Assembly: GCA_009103225.1 (NCBI GenBank)
Contig: RHPI01002048.1
Span: 479,493 to 517,102 of the forward strand
From: Chlorokybus atmophyticus
Lineage: Eukaryota > Streptophyta > Chlorokybophyceae > Chlorokybales > Chlorokybaceae
Length of the DNA stretch: 37,610 bases
Reading direction: 5' to 3'
A program made the translations under genes and the position numbers. The notes beneath the pieces are model-generated. The model saw nothing but the letters and a program-made list of their open reading frames with translations, made no database searches and was not told the origin of the DNA. Positions 20,882-31,724 of this stretch are shown in pieces; positions within the stretch are counted from its first letter, which is position 1; every line of letters begins with the position of its first letter.

Positions 20882-22729
20882 CTAATAAACGGTGTGCGGC
20901 GCATCCGTGCTGCCTTTGCCCTGGAGCTTGTCCACGAAAGCCTTGCCCATGGGATCAGCGGAACTTGGGTTCTGCACCACACACCGTCCACACAAGTTTC
21001 AAATAATGCACTTCAAGGCGGCTGTTACCACTGTGCTGTGCGCTTACGCACTGCCCAAGCATCCAATTCGTGAAACACCTCTTGCTACAACCTCACATGA
21101 CACCGGTCAAGGCGGCCAAGCGCTAGTTGTTATAAGCCTCTAGGACGTGTTCACTGCTTTGATGTGCATCCAGTGTGTTAAACTATGCAGCGTGCCCAAT
21201 GCCCTCCAACCCAAGATCAACTCACCTGCGATGTAACCAGTTCGCGGTCGACGGTTACTTTGGGCATGAGAGGCGGCGCCTCCTCCATGATAGCGCCGTG
21301 GTCGCGCAGGGCGGACTCCAGGTAGAACTAGCAACAACCACATTGGAATAAGCATGTGTGCGCGAGGAAGCGCCAGCGAGTGCAAGGGCGGAGTGAGAGG
21401 TGGGAAGAGCGGAAGGGGGGGGACTTTGCGCATGAAACACACCGGCACATGACCCTTCAAGAACAGCAACTCAGTGGCCTGCTCCTCAAGGTTCGAGTAG
21501 CAGGTCATGTGGTAGCCCTTGTATGGCCAAGGCTTGCCCTTCTCAACCTCCTTAATTGACAGGAAACTGGCTGGACCATGACAGATGCTCGCTGCGCACA
21601 ACAACACTGTCGAGCTGCAAACTCATTGCAAATGGCTGATCACGCACACGCCATGACATTTCAGATCCTTGCCATACCACCTACGGGCATGGACTACCTG
21701 TTGGTTTGGACTCCGTATGAAAGTGAAGCAGAATGCGTCCCAAATCAGCATTGTTCCACAGGTCTGCCATGGGAGCATGCCCTGGACATTCCATGCCAAA
21801 TGAGATCAGAAACATGACCATCATGAAATGTGTTGTCAGTCTGTAAGCTGCTAGCTCAGGTCCTACAGGTAGTGACTGCCATGACCACATCCTCACCGCC
21901 AGGGATAAACACCCCGTCGTAGTTCTTCAGCTTGTCTTCGTTGATGCTGGAGAACTTCGTGGGTTTGCTGAAGTTCTTCTCCGACTGCTCGCAACATGCA
22001 CAATGTTGTTGCCGCATAGCTGTTTCACCATGCATGCCCACATACATGCATGGGGGGCTGCTGTTGTCATGTCCAGCTAGAGCATGCATGCATGCATGCA
22101 TGCATGCATAAATGCACGTGTGGGTCCCCAGCTCACCTTCATCTTCTCAATCAGCGACTTCTCGCGCTCGAACTCCTTCAGGTTGAACCCGAACCACATC
22201 GGGTTGTCGGACAAGGGATCCATAGCAGAAGGCTCGCCGGTGGGATTGGCAAACTGGGCTCAAGCCACAAACAAAGTGTTTGGGTCACACACGAGCAAGC
22301 ATTCACAACCCTGCGGCCCCCCCACTCAACACACCCAGGTGACACGTACGTGCGGACTGCAACACCAACAAAAGCAAAAGCGCAGCTGACAAATTGTTGA
22401 CTACGCTCATGTCATATGGGACCAAATGATCTGGTTGGCATTGTTTACCTCAACATCATAATTTGCGTCCAGCAGGCGTTCCAGCGGCTCAGTGAGCTCC
22501 TTGAGAAAGAAGCCTGTCTTGACCTCTTTGCCGTCCTTCAGCTTCAGTTTGTCCGCTCCCGAAAGGCAGATCAGCACCTGCGCAGCACATGCTCGCAGCT
22601 CAACCAGACTACTCAACATGCATGCATGCACCCTGCCAGGGCTGTGAGCTCACACAGCTTGCGACTCTTGTCTTTCTTGCACCACGTGACCTTGCTTGAA
22701 GCAGCAGCAAGGCAGCTTACCTTGCCCAT
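20882..22729 (-). CDS. DJ-1/PfpI family (Hsp31-like) protein
   Basis: A class I glutamine-amidotransferase-like protein of the DJ-1/Hsp31 superfamily. Members act as glyoxalases, proposed deglycases or stress chaperones (family knowledge). Eight exons: 22729-22721, 22577-22449, 22253-22137, 21984-21897, 21781-21698, 21606-21443, 21327-21226, 20971-20882; 261 codons, 260 aa. The first exon is only nine coding bases (Met-Gly-Lys). Landmarks are the first beta strand VLICLSGAD, the loop ANPTGEPSAMDPLSDNP, YDGVFIPGGHAPMADL, the nucleophile elbow AASICHGPASFL with Cys151-His152, YHMTCYSNLEEQ, GHVPFYLESALRDHGA, and VTSQNPSS..GKAFVDKL near the C terminus. This order matches Hsp31-type proteins. The acidic member of the triad was not assigned. 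No targeting signal is seen, so it is probably cytosolic. Confidence 0.93.
22082..22109. repeat. (GCAT)n tetranucleotide run
   Basis: A perfect GCAT run inside the DJ-1-like gene intron between exons 22253-22137 and 21984-21897. It is self-complementary, so it can form a hairpin on either strand. Confidence 0.85.
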
Positions 22730-24422
22730 GTTGGTTGTAGCTCTGAAAAGCAGCAAGCGCTGGGCGGTTACTCAAGCACACCTGAGAACGCAATGCGTGT
22801 CAACTACATCTGTCAAAAGCACAACGTCATGCACGCTCCATCATGCGGGTAGCCATGGCACGCATGCACAGGACATTCATGCACTGAGTCCAGGCTGGGC
22901 AGCACACCGGAACCCTCAGCCCTGTTGCTCTCACCGGCAGCAGTTTGGAAGCAGCGCCAGCAATGCGCAACAACCCAGCAGCGCAGCCCCAGCTTTTGAC
23001 TTCACTTGTTGTTAGCAACCTGTTGCCCCAGCTTCATTGCACTCGCTGCAGGCGGAGTCTAAACCCGAAAGGTGTCAACTCAGGAGCAAACAGCACTTGC
23101 CCGCGCTATTTCCTCAGGACCTTGCAGTGTTGCCGAGCAACATCAACTGCCTTCTTCTTGCGTTTGTGCTTTGCTGATGCTGGCAGTGGCGTCCAGCTGA
23201 GGTGCTGCTGACGCAGGGCGGTGTTGTCATGACGTGTCTGACACCAGCAAGTAGCCGCAGAGCGCTGCTGCCGACGCAATGGGGGAAGTCGCAGCCATGC
23301 TTTGATTGATGGAGCTCGTTCCGGGAGAAGGTCGGTTGAGGCATACGCGGACGCTAAGCCGCCGGACCACACTGCAAACATCTATTACGAATGCATGCAA
23401 GCACCTTTCACTACCCATACGTACAATATGTGCAGCGCGTCGGCCCCTACCATCGCACCACGCACATCGCCACACCGCCGCACCCCAGCTCACGCTGACA
23501 CTCAGCACACCCAGTGGGTGTCACCGGCATACCGGGGGCCGCACAGCACTGCGTCCTTCGCCACCTCTCCGGCGCGACGCGGCTGCAACACCTAGCTGAT
23601 GAATGAACGATAGCTAGTCAGGACAAGGCAGGCAGCCACAGCAGCGCCACCTGCACACAAGAGGCGGGGACACCTTTATCTAAAGACATGTCTCTTTATT
23701 GATTCATCATACTGTATTGTCTGCACCAAGATACTCTGACGCCACTGCCATGAGATGAAGTTACTTCCTCATTTGTGTGCAGCGGACTTCTGGCTACCTA
23801 CGCTGAGAGTTGGTGGTGCTGGCTGCAAGGTTGTCGTACTCGTAGGCAATTGAACCGGACATGTATGCTGCCCACATCAAGCGCGGTTGTAGCGTTTGTT
23901 GGACACGACTCAGCAATTATACACCAATCTGTTACTGATAACCCCTATCCCTGTGGATATAAGCATGTAGTTTTGAATCTCATTGCTCAGTGTGTAGCAA
24001 TATTGCTTACACATTGAAATCTTATAAACGTGCTTCCCAACATCGGGAGAGGAGGTTGTTAACTACGTGCAGAAAGTTACCACACCAGTACCAGTCAACA
24101 ACGCACAACCGCCACGTACCAATGCAACGAAAGCAAGCAAGGGGAGGCAAGGGCTGAGCGGGTGGGGTGGTGGGGTGATCATGCTGTAGTGGTTAACTAG
24201 GCCAGCAGCATCCATCACAGTTGTATGCAGCCAACACAAGCACGCCACTTCACACAGACAACACTTGGCACTTTCAGAGCTAAACCTGCGTGCGCATCCT
24301 TCAATGAATGCAAGCGCAGCAGTCTCGACACCGAGGCATGCAGTACACTGGTGGCTGGGTTGAATCCACTAGCTATGGCAGGCTGTCCAGGCATCTGTGA
24401 CAACAGCTGACCCCCCAGGGTT
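22730..24422. other. Intergenic region upstream of DJ-1 gene
   Basis: This should hold the 5' UTR and promoter of the DJ-1-like gene and the 3' UTR of surE, both on the minus strand. Apart from the small minus-strand frame at 23106-23381, nothing coding was recognised. Confidence 0.45.
23106..23381 (-). CDS. Possible small basic protein (91 aa)
   Basis: An ATG-initiated minus-strand frame of 91 codons. The N-terminal half is Arg/Ala/Leu/Ser-rich with few acidic residues (a possible organelle-targeting peptide), and the C terminus is strongly basic (KHKRKKKAVDVARQHCKVLRK, with the stop directly after). No family is recognised, and other frames over it are also open, so it may be spurious. Confidence 0.25.
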   Translation of the reverse strand: MFAVWSGGLASAYASTDLLPERAPSIKAWLRLPPLRRQQRSAATCWCQTRHDNTALRQQHLSWTPLPASAKHKRKKKAVDVARQHCKVLRK

Positions 24423-26736
24423 CTATGGCTGAGCAGCATCCACTTGAAATAGCTGCGCAAGTGTTGGGCCATTCGCCGCGCTTGTAGCAAACTTAAACCA
24501 AGTCTCTGCTGCAAGTAGTGAAGGTGCCGGCACGTGTGTCAACAAGCCGATAGGTGACACACTCACCTGCGGTTGCGAGTACATTAATCAAAACGGTACT
24601 CTCCCAATCACATGAGAGCAAGTGAGCACAATCAATTAGACATGTGCAGCAGCGACCTCCAACCACGAAATGCTTGTCACATCTCTGATACCACACGGTC
24701 CAGACAAGGCAGTTGCGCAACAGCGATATAGCTTGTACACGTACCCATCCCTGTGAAACGGCATAGGAGTCCAAGTCCAGGCTTTTATCTGCATCGTCAA
24801 CAAACGCCGCCACCTGCCACGTCAACCTTACCATCGCCACTGTATCTAAGTAGTTGTGATGCTTGATAGTGTATTGATCTCTTGGCATGCTGATGCTAAA
24901 CAGCTTACCTCGTGACGAAACCGGCGCCTTTTTGATAAGGCTACTTGTTCGGCATGTTCAGAGTCAGGACGCAACCGCTTGCCGGATCTATGCTGTTGTG
25001 GTGGCAACTCGTCTCCAAGCTTGGTTTGCTGCTGAGGGACACCATACTGCTCACACTCATGTGCACATCCTGTCAGCTCATTGCAATGTGACAACCCCAC
25101 AATGTTACCTTAGCATAATTGGCATCATTACTGTCCTCAACACGGGCTTCCTTCTTGCTATCGTCATCAACAGGCAGTTCAACAAAGCGCGGTATAATCT
25201 GCGCCAGCCCTTGTCGCGTGTATCGGACGCCCTTTATCTGGGTGGCAGTTAGACATAAGTCAGAATCGCACTACACAAAAGAATGTCATATGTTGTGTGC
25301 CGGCCGACATGACACTGGTGTTGACACATGTTTGCAAGACCTGATCACGTGGAAGGTGCGGCACATTGACATTGATGAGGCAGTCTTTTGGAAAAACCGG
25401 ACCGGATGTGTCTTCTGAGACGCTTTGCATGGCCGCCTTTATGATTGGCATGCAGGCCTCAACGGCCGGGGCATAGTCCGCTTTGCGCGAAAGGCTGTTG
25501 TAACGAAGCACCAGCCTGATTAGCTACAGACACAAGCGCAAGCTGTGACGCAAAGCAGACTAGAACGGCATGCACATACCGTATGATGCAGAGTCACACT
25601 GTACCTGTCCAATGATAGAGCTATGGCCGGGACTCGTCCGACAAGAGCTTCACGGGCACCCCCAACAGTGCCGGAGTATATTCTGCAAAGCATTGTGCTA
25701 AGCTTCTGACTGCTCACGTTCATATCAGCAAAAGGAATGCTGTGCAAACCACAGGCAACCTACTGGTCACAACTCTCACATGAATTCAGTGAAACTGCCC
25801 TCACATGTTCATTCCCGCATTACTGCCACGGTTCATCCCACTGATGACCTACCATCATATGGAAACAATGCCATTTCATCAGTGGCAGACATTAAGTTAA
25901 ACTGCACACGCGCTATTGGCAATACCACAAACCAAGGATGTGCACATGCATATTCACGCACCAAATCAGGCCGCCTGCCGGAGAACAGCTGCCCGCTTAA
26001 CCCGAGCATGACACAATCGGCCGGGTTGCCTGTGTGTGTGTGCAAGCGTTCAGCAGAATGTCACTAGACAAAGGCCCGCAATCCCAGCAAAAGTTGGGAA
26101 AAGGTCACATTTGTGCATGCAGCACAAACACGTTTGAGGTAGCCCCCAGCATGTCAATCAGGTGACACTCAACAGTATAAACCAAGGATGGTGCTAGATG
26201 CTGACTACCGTGTTGCTGTGAGCAGTGCCCTCACCTGTACATTCGTACGCCTCCACATCCTCAAACAGGCTCACAGGCGCAATTTCCAAGGGCCGGTGCA
26301 GCTCTATGCAATGGGACACCGCAGAGCGCTCCCTGCATGCGACAGCATTAGAACCCTAAGCAAGCGCCTCTGCAACAAGCATGCGCTCGCTAGCGACCAC
26401 TTCCCGTGCATGGCCATGACCAAACGAGATCACAAGCTGATAAACAACGGAGAAGATGACACGAACAGCGGCTCGACAGGAATTTCCGTGAGCAGGTGTA
26501 CACGCAAACAACTGTGCAACAAACAAACATGCCACACACCTGTCTGGTGCGCACACGAGCACTTCGCACCCGCCTGCTGCCCGCAGGCCATCCAGCACAG
26601 CCGCCAGGCCGGGAGAAAAGATGCCATCATCGTTCGTGAGCAGTACCCTCGGGACCACTGGCTCTTCCTTGGGGACCTGTGCGCCCTTTCCGTCCGCCTC
26701 CTCCTTCCCCGCCACCACCGCCACCGCCGCCTCCAT
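24423..26736 (-). CDS. surE: SurE-family 5'/3'-nucleotidase
   Basis: SurE is a metal-dependent nucleoside monophosphate phosphatase (family knowledge). Ten exons: 26736-26540, 26332-26235, 26029-25962, 25848-25805, 25682-25605, 25494-25341, 25237-25109, 25046-24909, 24813-24745, 24566-24423; 373 codons, 372 aa. Metal-site motifs are present: Asp36-Asp37 in LLTNDDGI, Ser69 in RERSAVSH, and the Asn-rich loop VISGMNRGSNAG (Asn127 region). Other family blocks are GNPADCVMLGL, IYSGTVGGAREAL, PAIALSLD, INVNVPHLP, IKGVRYTRQGL, and GWVSVSPI near the end. Residues 257-302 (exon 25046-24909) form a Gln-rich, basic insert with KRLR and SKRRRFR not seen in bacterial SurE. The last 40 residues are also an extension. 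The start chosen is the first in-frame ATG. surE is divergent from bystin, 404 bp apart. Confidence 0.93.
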
Positions 26737-27140
26737 GTTGCTGGTTTCCGCAATGCAGCAAATGCAGCAAAGGCCTTTCACGCCGAACTCTTTCTTCTTC
26801 TGGATATCAGCGGCGCGATACACCAGAGAATGTAAGCAAGGAGCGGTGTACACGAAGGCTTGACCAAGAAGCTGCACCAAGTATGCTAACGTTGGCAAGT
26901 CGGAACGCACGTTGCGGCGGCGGCAGCGGCGGCGGCGGCGGTGCTGGTGTCGGTGCTTGTGTTTATTCTTTGCATGTCTCCTTATTGAGTGGCAGCAGCG
27001 TTACATACAGGCTTGAAGCTGGATTGTGCAAGCTTGGGCGTGTCTTAGAGTGCATATGTGAAGCAAAATTGGTGCTGCACTGGTCTGGTCTGGTCTGGTC
27101 TGGTCCGTTCTGGTCTGGTGGGAGCAGCTAGGCGCTCGTC
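26737..27140. promoter_or_regulatory. Shared divergent upstream region of surE and bystin
   Basis: 404 bp separate the surE ATG (-) from the bystin ATG (+), so both promoters and 5' UTRs lie here or overlap. It contains a GGC-rich tract (about 26914-26941) and a TGGTC/TCTGG pentamer repeat (27081-27120) ending 20 bp before the bystin start. No TATA box is obvious. Confidence 0.5.
27081..27120 (+). repeat. Pentamer tandem repeat (TGGTC)n
   Basis: About eight TGGTC units, one imperfect (TCCGT interruption), in the probable bystin 5' UTR. Confidence 0.85.
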
Positions 27141-29915
27141 ATGAAGGCCAGCAAGGCGGACAAGACGGGCGGGGGTGCTGACAAGAGCAACAAGGCGGCG
27201 GGGGGGAAGAAGAGGGCCCATGCGTTGACGCTGGAGGAGCAGCTGGACGGCACGGAGGACGCCCTCGGCCTGGAGCGGCGGGGCAAGGCGCGCAGGGCCG
27301 CCGCCGCCGCCTCTGCCGCAGAGACGGAGCAGCCTTCTGCTCGCGAGGCTTACGTCGCACCCAAAATAACAAGGCGCATACTGAAGCAGGCGCACGAGCA
27401 ACAGCAGGAGGAGGAGCAGGCTGCCAGGTGGGAGAGCAGTTCAGGGCAATTTTTGTCAATGCCAGTCGTGTGTGTGCATGACAGTCTGGTTGATACATGC
27501 ATAGACTAGGCTGTCATGTACTGCCATGCCATGTTTGCTACTGTGTCAGCGATTGCTTTATTTTTGGGTATGCGCCCTTGCACGCAACGCTTTGCACTCC
27601 ATTGCGCGATGTTAGCTGTACTAGTAGGTTGTCAGCATGCATGTTTCAGAGAGGTGGACATGCTGTTGCATATGCTTGATGAGCCGTTAAATAGACATGT
27701 GTTTGTGTGAAGCCATTGCACTTCCGGCTTGCGAGTTGGCAAAAGTTTCAAGCAAGTGTCAGTCATGGCCATGCCAGTCCTAGCCTCATGCAACGCAACA
27801 GTGCATGCACACTCGCTTTGCTCTGTCAACTCTTGCAAGCAGCATACCAGATGGCTCATTAGTTGCAAGCAGCGCCAGCTGCAGATGCTTGTGTGAACCA
27901 AAGTGCAGTGTGTAACCACGCTCTCTCCCTGCAGAATCGAGCGCGCGCCGCACGCAGAGCGTTTGTTCACAGCATTAAGCGATGCGCATGCCAAGGACAC
28001 GGACGATGAGGACGATGCACTCTCTGATGGCGGCGAGAGCCTGTATCAAGAGGACTTTGTGCGTACTTTTGCAAGTATACCGCATCGCCTTGCACAGCAC
28101 TCCGCTTGTTTTGGATTCATCATGTCGGACTGTGAGCTTTGAGGCTAGGCATGCATGCAAACTACAAGACTGAATCTTGGCAAGCAGGAAGTTGCGGAGG
28201 AAGACGAGCGGGCACTGGCAGCCTTCATGGCACCATCCGGACCGCAGCGCACGCTGGCCGACGTTATCATGGAACGAATAAAAGAAAAGTCTGAGGGACG
28301 CACAGCAGATGGCGACGCCGCTGATGGTGAGTGTTGGTGCGCAATCCAAGCTCTACTACCTATTGATATCTTTATCACGTAACTGTGAACAGCACACCCA
28401 TTAACTGACAAAGCACTTGACAGTTGTTTGCTTAAGCGTACCAGGCGATTAGGCTTGCTGATTAGCGACTTGTCATATCTTACCAGTATGTTGCAGCTGT
28501 TCAGTGCGTCTCATCTCAACTCTTCTCTGTTTGCAGGTGGCGGGGCGGGTATATCTGGGCTAGACAGCAAGGTCGTTGAAGTGTACACGGGGTGAGTGAC
28601 GCGCTTGGACTTGCGTAACATGTGTGCTTCCTTATAAGCGGTTGCTGGTCGCATGGCATTGATTACTCATCTGGTCTGCAGTGTTGGCAAGTTGCTCAAG
28701 AGGTACACGGCTGGTAAGGTCCCCAAGGCGTTCAAGATCATACCGGCATTGACGAACTGGGAGGAGATTCTGTATCTTACGCAGCCGGATGATTGGTCTC
28801 CCAATGCTATGTACCAGGCAACACGACTGTTTGCATCAAATCTTAATGCAAAGATGGCTCAAAGGTGAGTTGCATCTTCACACCACATGCAGGCCAGGAC
28901 ATTCCGTGTCACATACTGCCACGGAGTGGCAGCTTCATCATTCCTGTCAAGTGTGTTGGTTTTGCCTCGTGCTGTTCAGGTCTGCATAATAAATCTATCG
29001 TGTGATACTACAATAGGTTTTACAGCTTGGTGCTTCTGCCGCGTATTCGCTCGGACATAAGAGAACACCACAAGCTGCACTTTGCGCTCTACCAGTCTCT
29101 GAAGAAAGCTGTCTACAAGCCTGCTGCCTTCTATAAAGGCATTGTCTTGCCCATCTGTCAGGTAACTCCAAGACATTGTCTGTGTGCATGCGCACACATG
29201 AGTGCGTGGGTGTGCGTGCGTGCGTGGGTGGGTGCGCTCCAGCATAAGAGCAGCATTGATTTTGCCGTATCGTATCGCGTTATATGCTGCAGGCTGGTGA
29301 TTGCACGTTGCGGGAAGCAGTCATTCTTTCTAGCGTGATCACAAAGACCTCCATACCTGTGCTGCACTCAGCTGTTGCGCTGCTGAAGATCGCAGAGACG
29401 CCTTGGTGCGGTACCAACAGCTTCTTCATCTCTACACTGCTGAACAAGAAGTACGCGCTGCCCTACCGAGTTGTGGACGCCCTGGTCAGGCACTTTGTGT
29501 CGTTCAAGAGCGACGAGCGCATGCTTCCTGTTGTTTGGCACCAGTCTGTTCTTACCTTTGTTCAAAGGCGAGTGATTATGGTTCGACAGAACCACACACA
29601 TGTACTCATGGCTGACGTGTGACAATCAGTTGTGTCACAGTGTTCTGTGTCTGGTTTCATGAAAGAAAGGCTGTGGTTTGGGTTTGCAGGTACAAGAACG
29701 AGTTGCGTGCTGAGGACAAGGATGCCCTTCGAGCGGTGTTGAGGAAGCACGCGCATTACAAGGTGACACCTGAGGTGCATCGCGAGCTGAACCAGAGCCG
29801 TGCGCGAGGGGAGAAGGAGGACAGCATGGATGTAAGCATAGCGGTGCCAAAGATCGCGGCAGATGAAGACCCCAGGAATTTCCCCACAGTTGAGATCTTG
29901 ATGGATGAGGACTAG
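27141..29915 (+). CDS. BYSL: Bystin (Enp1 family), 40S assembly factor
   Basis: Bystin/Enp1 joins the 90S pre-ribosome and accompanies pre-40S particles to export (family knowledge). Eight exons: 27141-27427, 27935-28058, 28188-28326, 28537-28591, 28682-28864, 29017-29161, 29293-29567, 29690-29915; 478 codons, 477 aa, within the family range. The N terminus is Lys/Ala/Glu-rich and poorly conserved. Then come an acidic stretch, [127 protein letters not shown], and VFVQR-type VLTFVQRYKNEL. This is the full bystin domain. The donor ending exon 7 is GC (CAAAG|GCGAGT), fixed by the frame. TGTAA at about 30038 is a candidate poly(A) signal. Confidence 0.96.
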
Positions 29916-30359
29916 GGTTGACCCGTGTGCGTGCTGCTTTCGTACCTGCCAAGCAAGTGTGCTTCGCTTGTGGCACCTTGTCGTTGACTAGTGGTTGCTG
30001 CCTTGTGCTGTGCATGTGGCCCCTGCTGGTTTTCTTGCTGTAATATTGGGCACTTGTGGTGCGCAGCAATGTTTGCATGCCTGGCAAACACTCGGGGTGA
30101 ATGCAATGGCACACATTTCATTGTGTACTTGTGCATGACTCTACCGGGGCCGGCCGTGATTCTGCCCACCCCAAGACTGCGACACGGCGGTAGTTTCCCT
30201 CTCCAACAGCGCCAAGCGTTGAGCGCGCTGCAGCACATAAGTCATGGATCCGCTGCCTGTACAAGGACACGAAGTCCGCTGATACCCACACTACATCGCA
30301 CACACTCGGTTGCCCACCCGCATCCCTCAGTTCACACCATTACGCAGGCTCACACACCC

Positions 30360-30415
30360 TAACGGGGTGTTAGCCATAGTAGGTAGGTTAGGTAGGCAGA
30401 GTACCCCGGTGGTGA
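30360..30415 (+). mobile_element. Fragment related to the MITE-like element
   Basis: TAACGGGGTG followed by a GTAGGTAGG block and CCCGGTGGTG, the same order as the left arm at 20111-20175. No matching right arm was found, so this is a fragment or a diverged copy. Confidence 0.4.
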
Positions 30416-30632
30416 ACTACGTGGCAGTATGAAATGTTAGTGGCATGATTGTGGGATGGTGATTGTCACTATGCATGAGCATATCCCACGTGCATTGTAT
30501 GTACAATAGCCTGTTGGACTTTCGAAATTACACCGTGACCACACACGCCCTTGTCACGCACACCACCTTTGGCGCTGCGCCATTGCACAGCACGCTCCCC
30601 GCCTGTTGCGCATCAATGGAGCTCGGTCGCCT

Positions 30633-30950
30633 TCACATTGCCGCGAGGGATGCGTCCATGTCCATGATTGGAGAAGGGCGACCCCTGCGCACCCGCTCCA
30701 TGGCCAGCGCTTGGCAGGGCTCGGGCGACTCGTTGCACACGTTGCTTCGCACCCCGCACCATTGGCATCCTCCGCATGCACAAACAAGGAGCACCACACG
30801 CTGACTGTCATCACCCCCCGGCGCGTGCGTCTCCACTGCCAGTTGGTCTACCTGCTGGCGGACAGCGCGTAAAGGCATTCCCAAGCGGATGGTCGCCAGA
30901 GTTGTGGCACCTGGCCACCTTGGCTGCCCGAGCCGCTGCGCCCGCCCGCT
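30633..30950 (-). CDS. Possible C-terminal coding exon
   Basis: A GC-rich minus-strand frame ending with a stop at about 30633. The peptide includes TIRLGMPLRAVRQQVDQLAVE and ends SPIMDMDASLAAM. The block resembles a short amphipathic helix, but no family can be assigned and no upstream exons were found. Confidence 0.25.
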   Translation of the reverse strand, partial: SGRAQRLGQPRWPGATTLATIRLGMPLRAVRQQVDQLAVETHAPGGDDSQRVVLLVCACGGCQWCGVRSNVCNESPEPCQALAMERVRRGRPSPIMDMDASLAAM

Positions 30951-31682
30951 CTCCACATGCTGTGACGATAATGTCTAGGAGTAGCCTCGCACTTCACATG
31001 GTGTGACGCTCGGTTACATGATGCGCATTCACACGCGACAGCCAATAACATGGCGACACATGTGACAAGCATAAGAAAAACACAAGGAGCTGCTGTGCTT
31101 CGGCTACAGCAACAACATGAAGCAACAGACATCCTGCACTTGCACGACGCCTTCACAGAGCAATACCATTCAACCTGATTACACTGTGCGTCAAAGTGGC
31201 CTTGCGCAGTGATGCGCACGTGTGCACTCCAATGTATTGTCTCTCCTGCTGTGCCCAAGTATCATGTGGGCACCCTCGCAGCCTACGGTGATGCCTGCTG
31301 CATTTGCACGCAGCAAACCAGCCCCTTCGTTGGGTTGTTGTTGTGTTGGTCGTAAGTAAAGCTGCCTTGCTGCTGTGCTGCCTCTGTCTGCTACTTGCTA
31401 ATCTCGGCTTGTTTCCAGGTAAGCTATACCATATATGTGTGGATTCAATGCGCACTGCTGGTTGTTTGAGCGCGCGCGCTTTGTGTTCTAGAGCTCACCA
31501 GTGTCGTGGGATTCAACTATACACCGCGTCGGGTGTTCGTGACATATTGCGCAGGAAGGCTGACGTCAAGTAGTAATGCCCTCTACAAACACGCAGCTGG
31601 TACTGAATTAGTACCACTGGCACACTTAAACGGGCACACAGATTGTGTTACATAAGCAACTCAAGGAGGCGCTGAGGATGTG

Positions 31683-31724
31683 ACTTCTTGTGTACTTCTT
31701 GTGTACTTGTGTACTTCTTGTGTC
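31683..31724 (+). repeat. Short tandem repeat of ACTTCTTGTGT
   Basis: Three full ACTTCTTGTGT units plus one shortened unit (ACTTGTGT). Non-coding. Confidence 0.75.

Noticed and set aside
30633-30950. WASHC3 (CCDC53)-like C terminus, from LGMPLRAVRQQV
   Set aside because: The resemblance is a short amphipathic pattern only; no other part of that family is visible.
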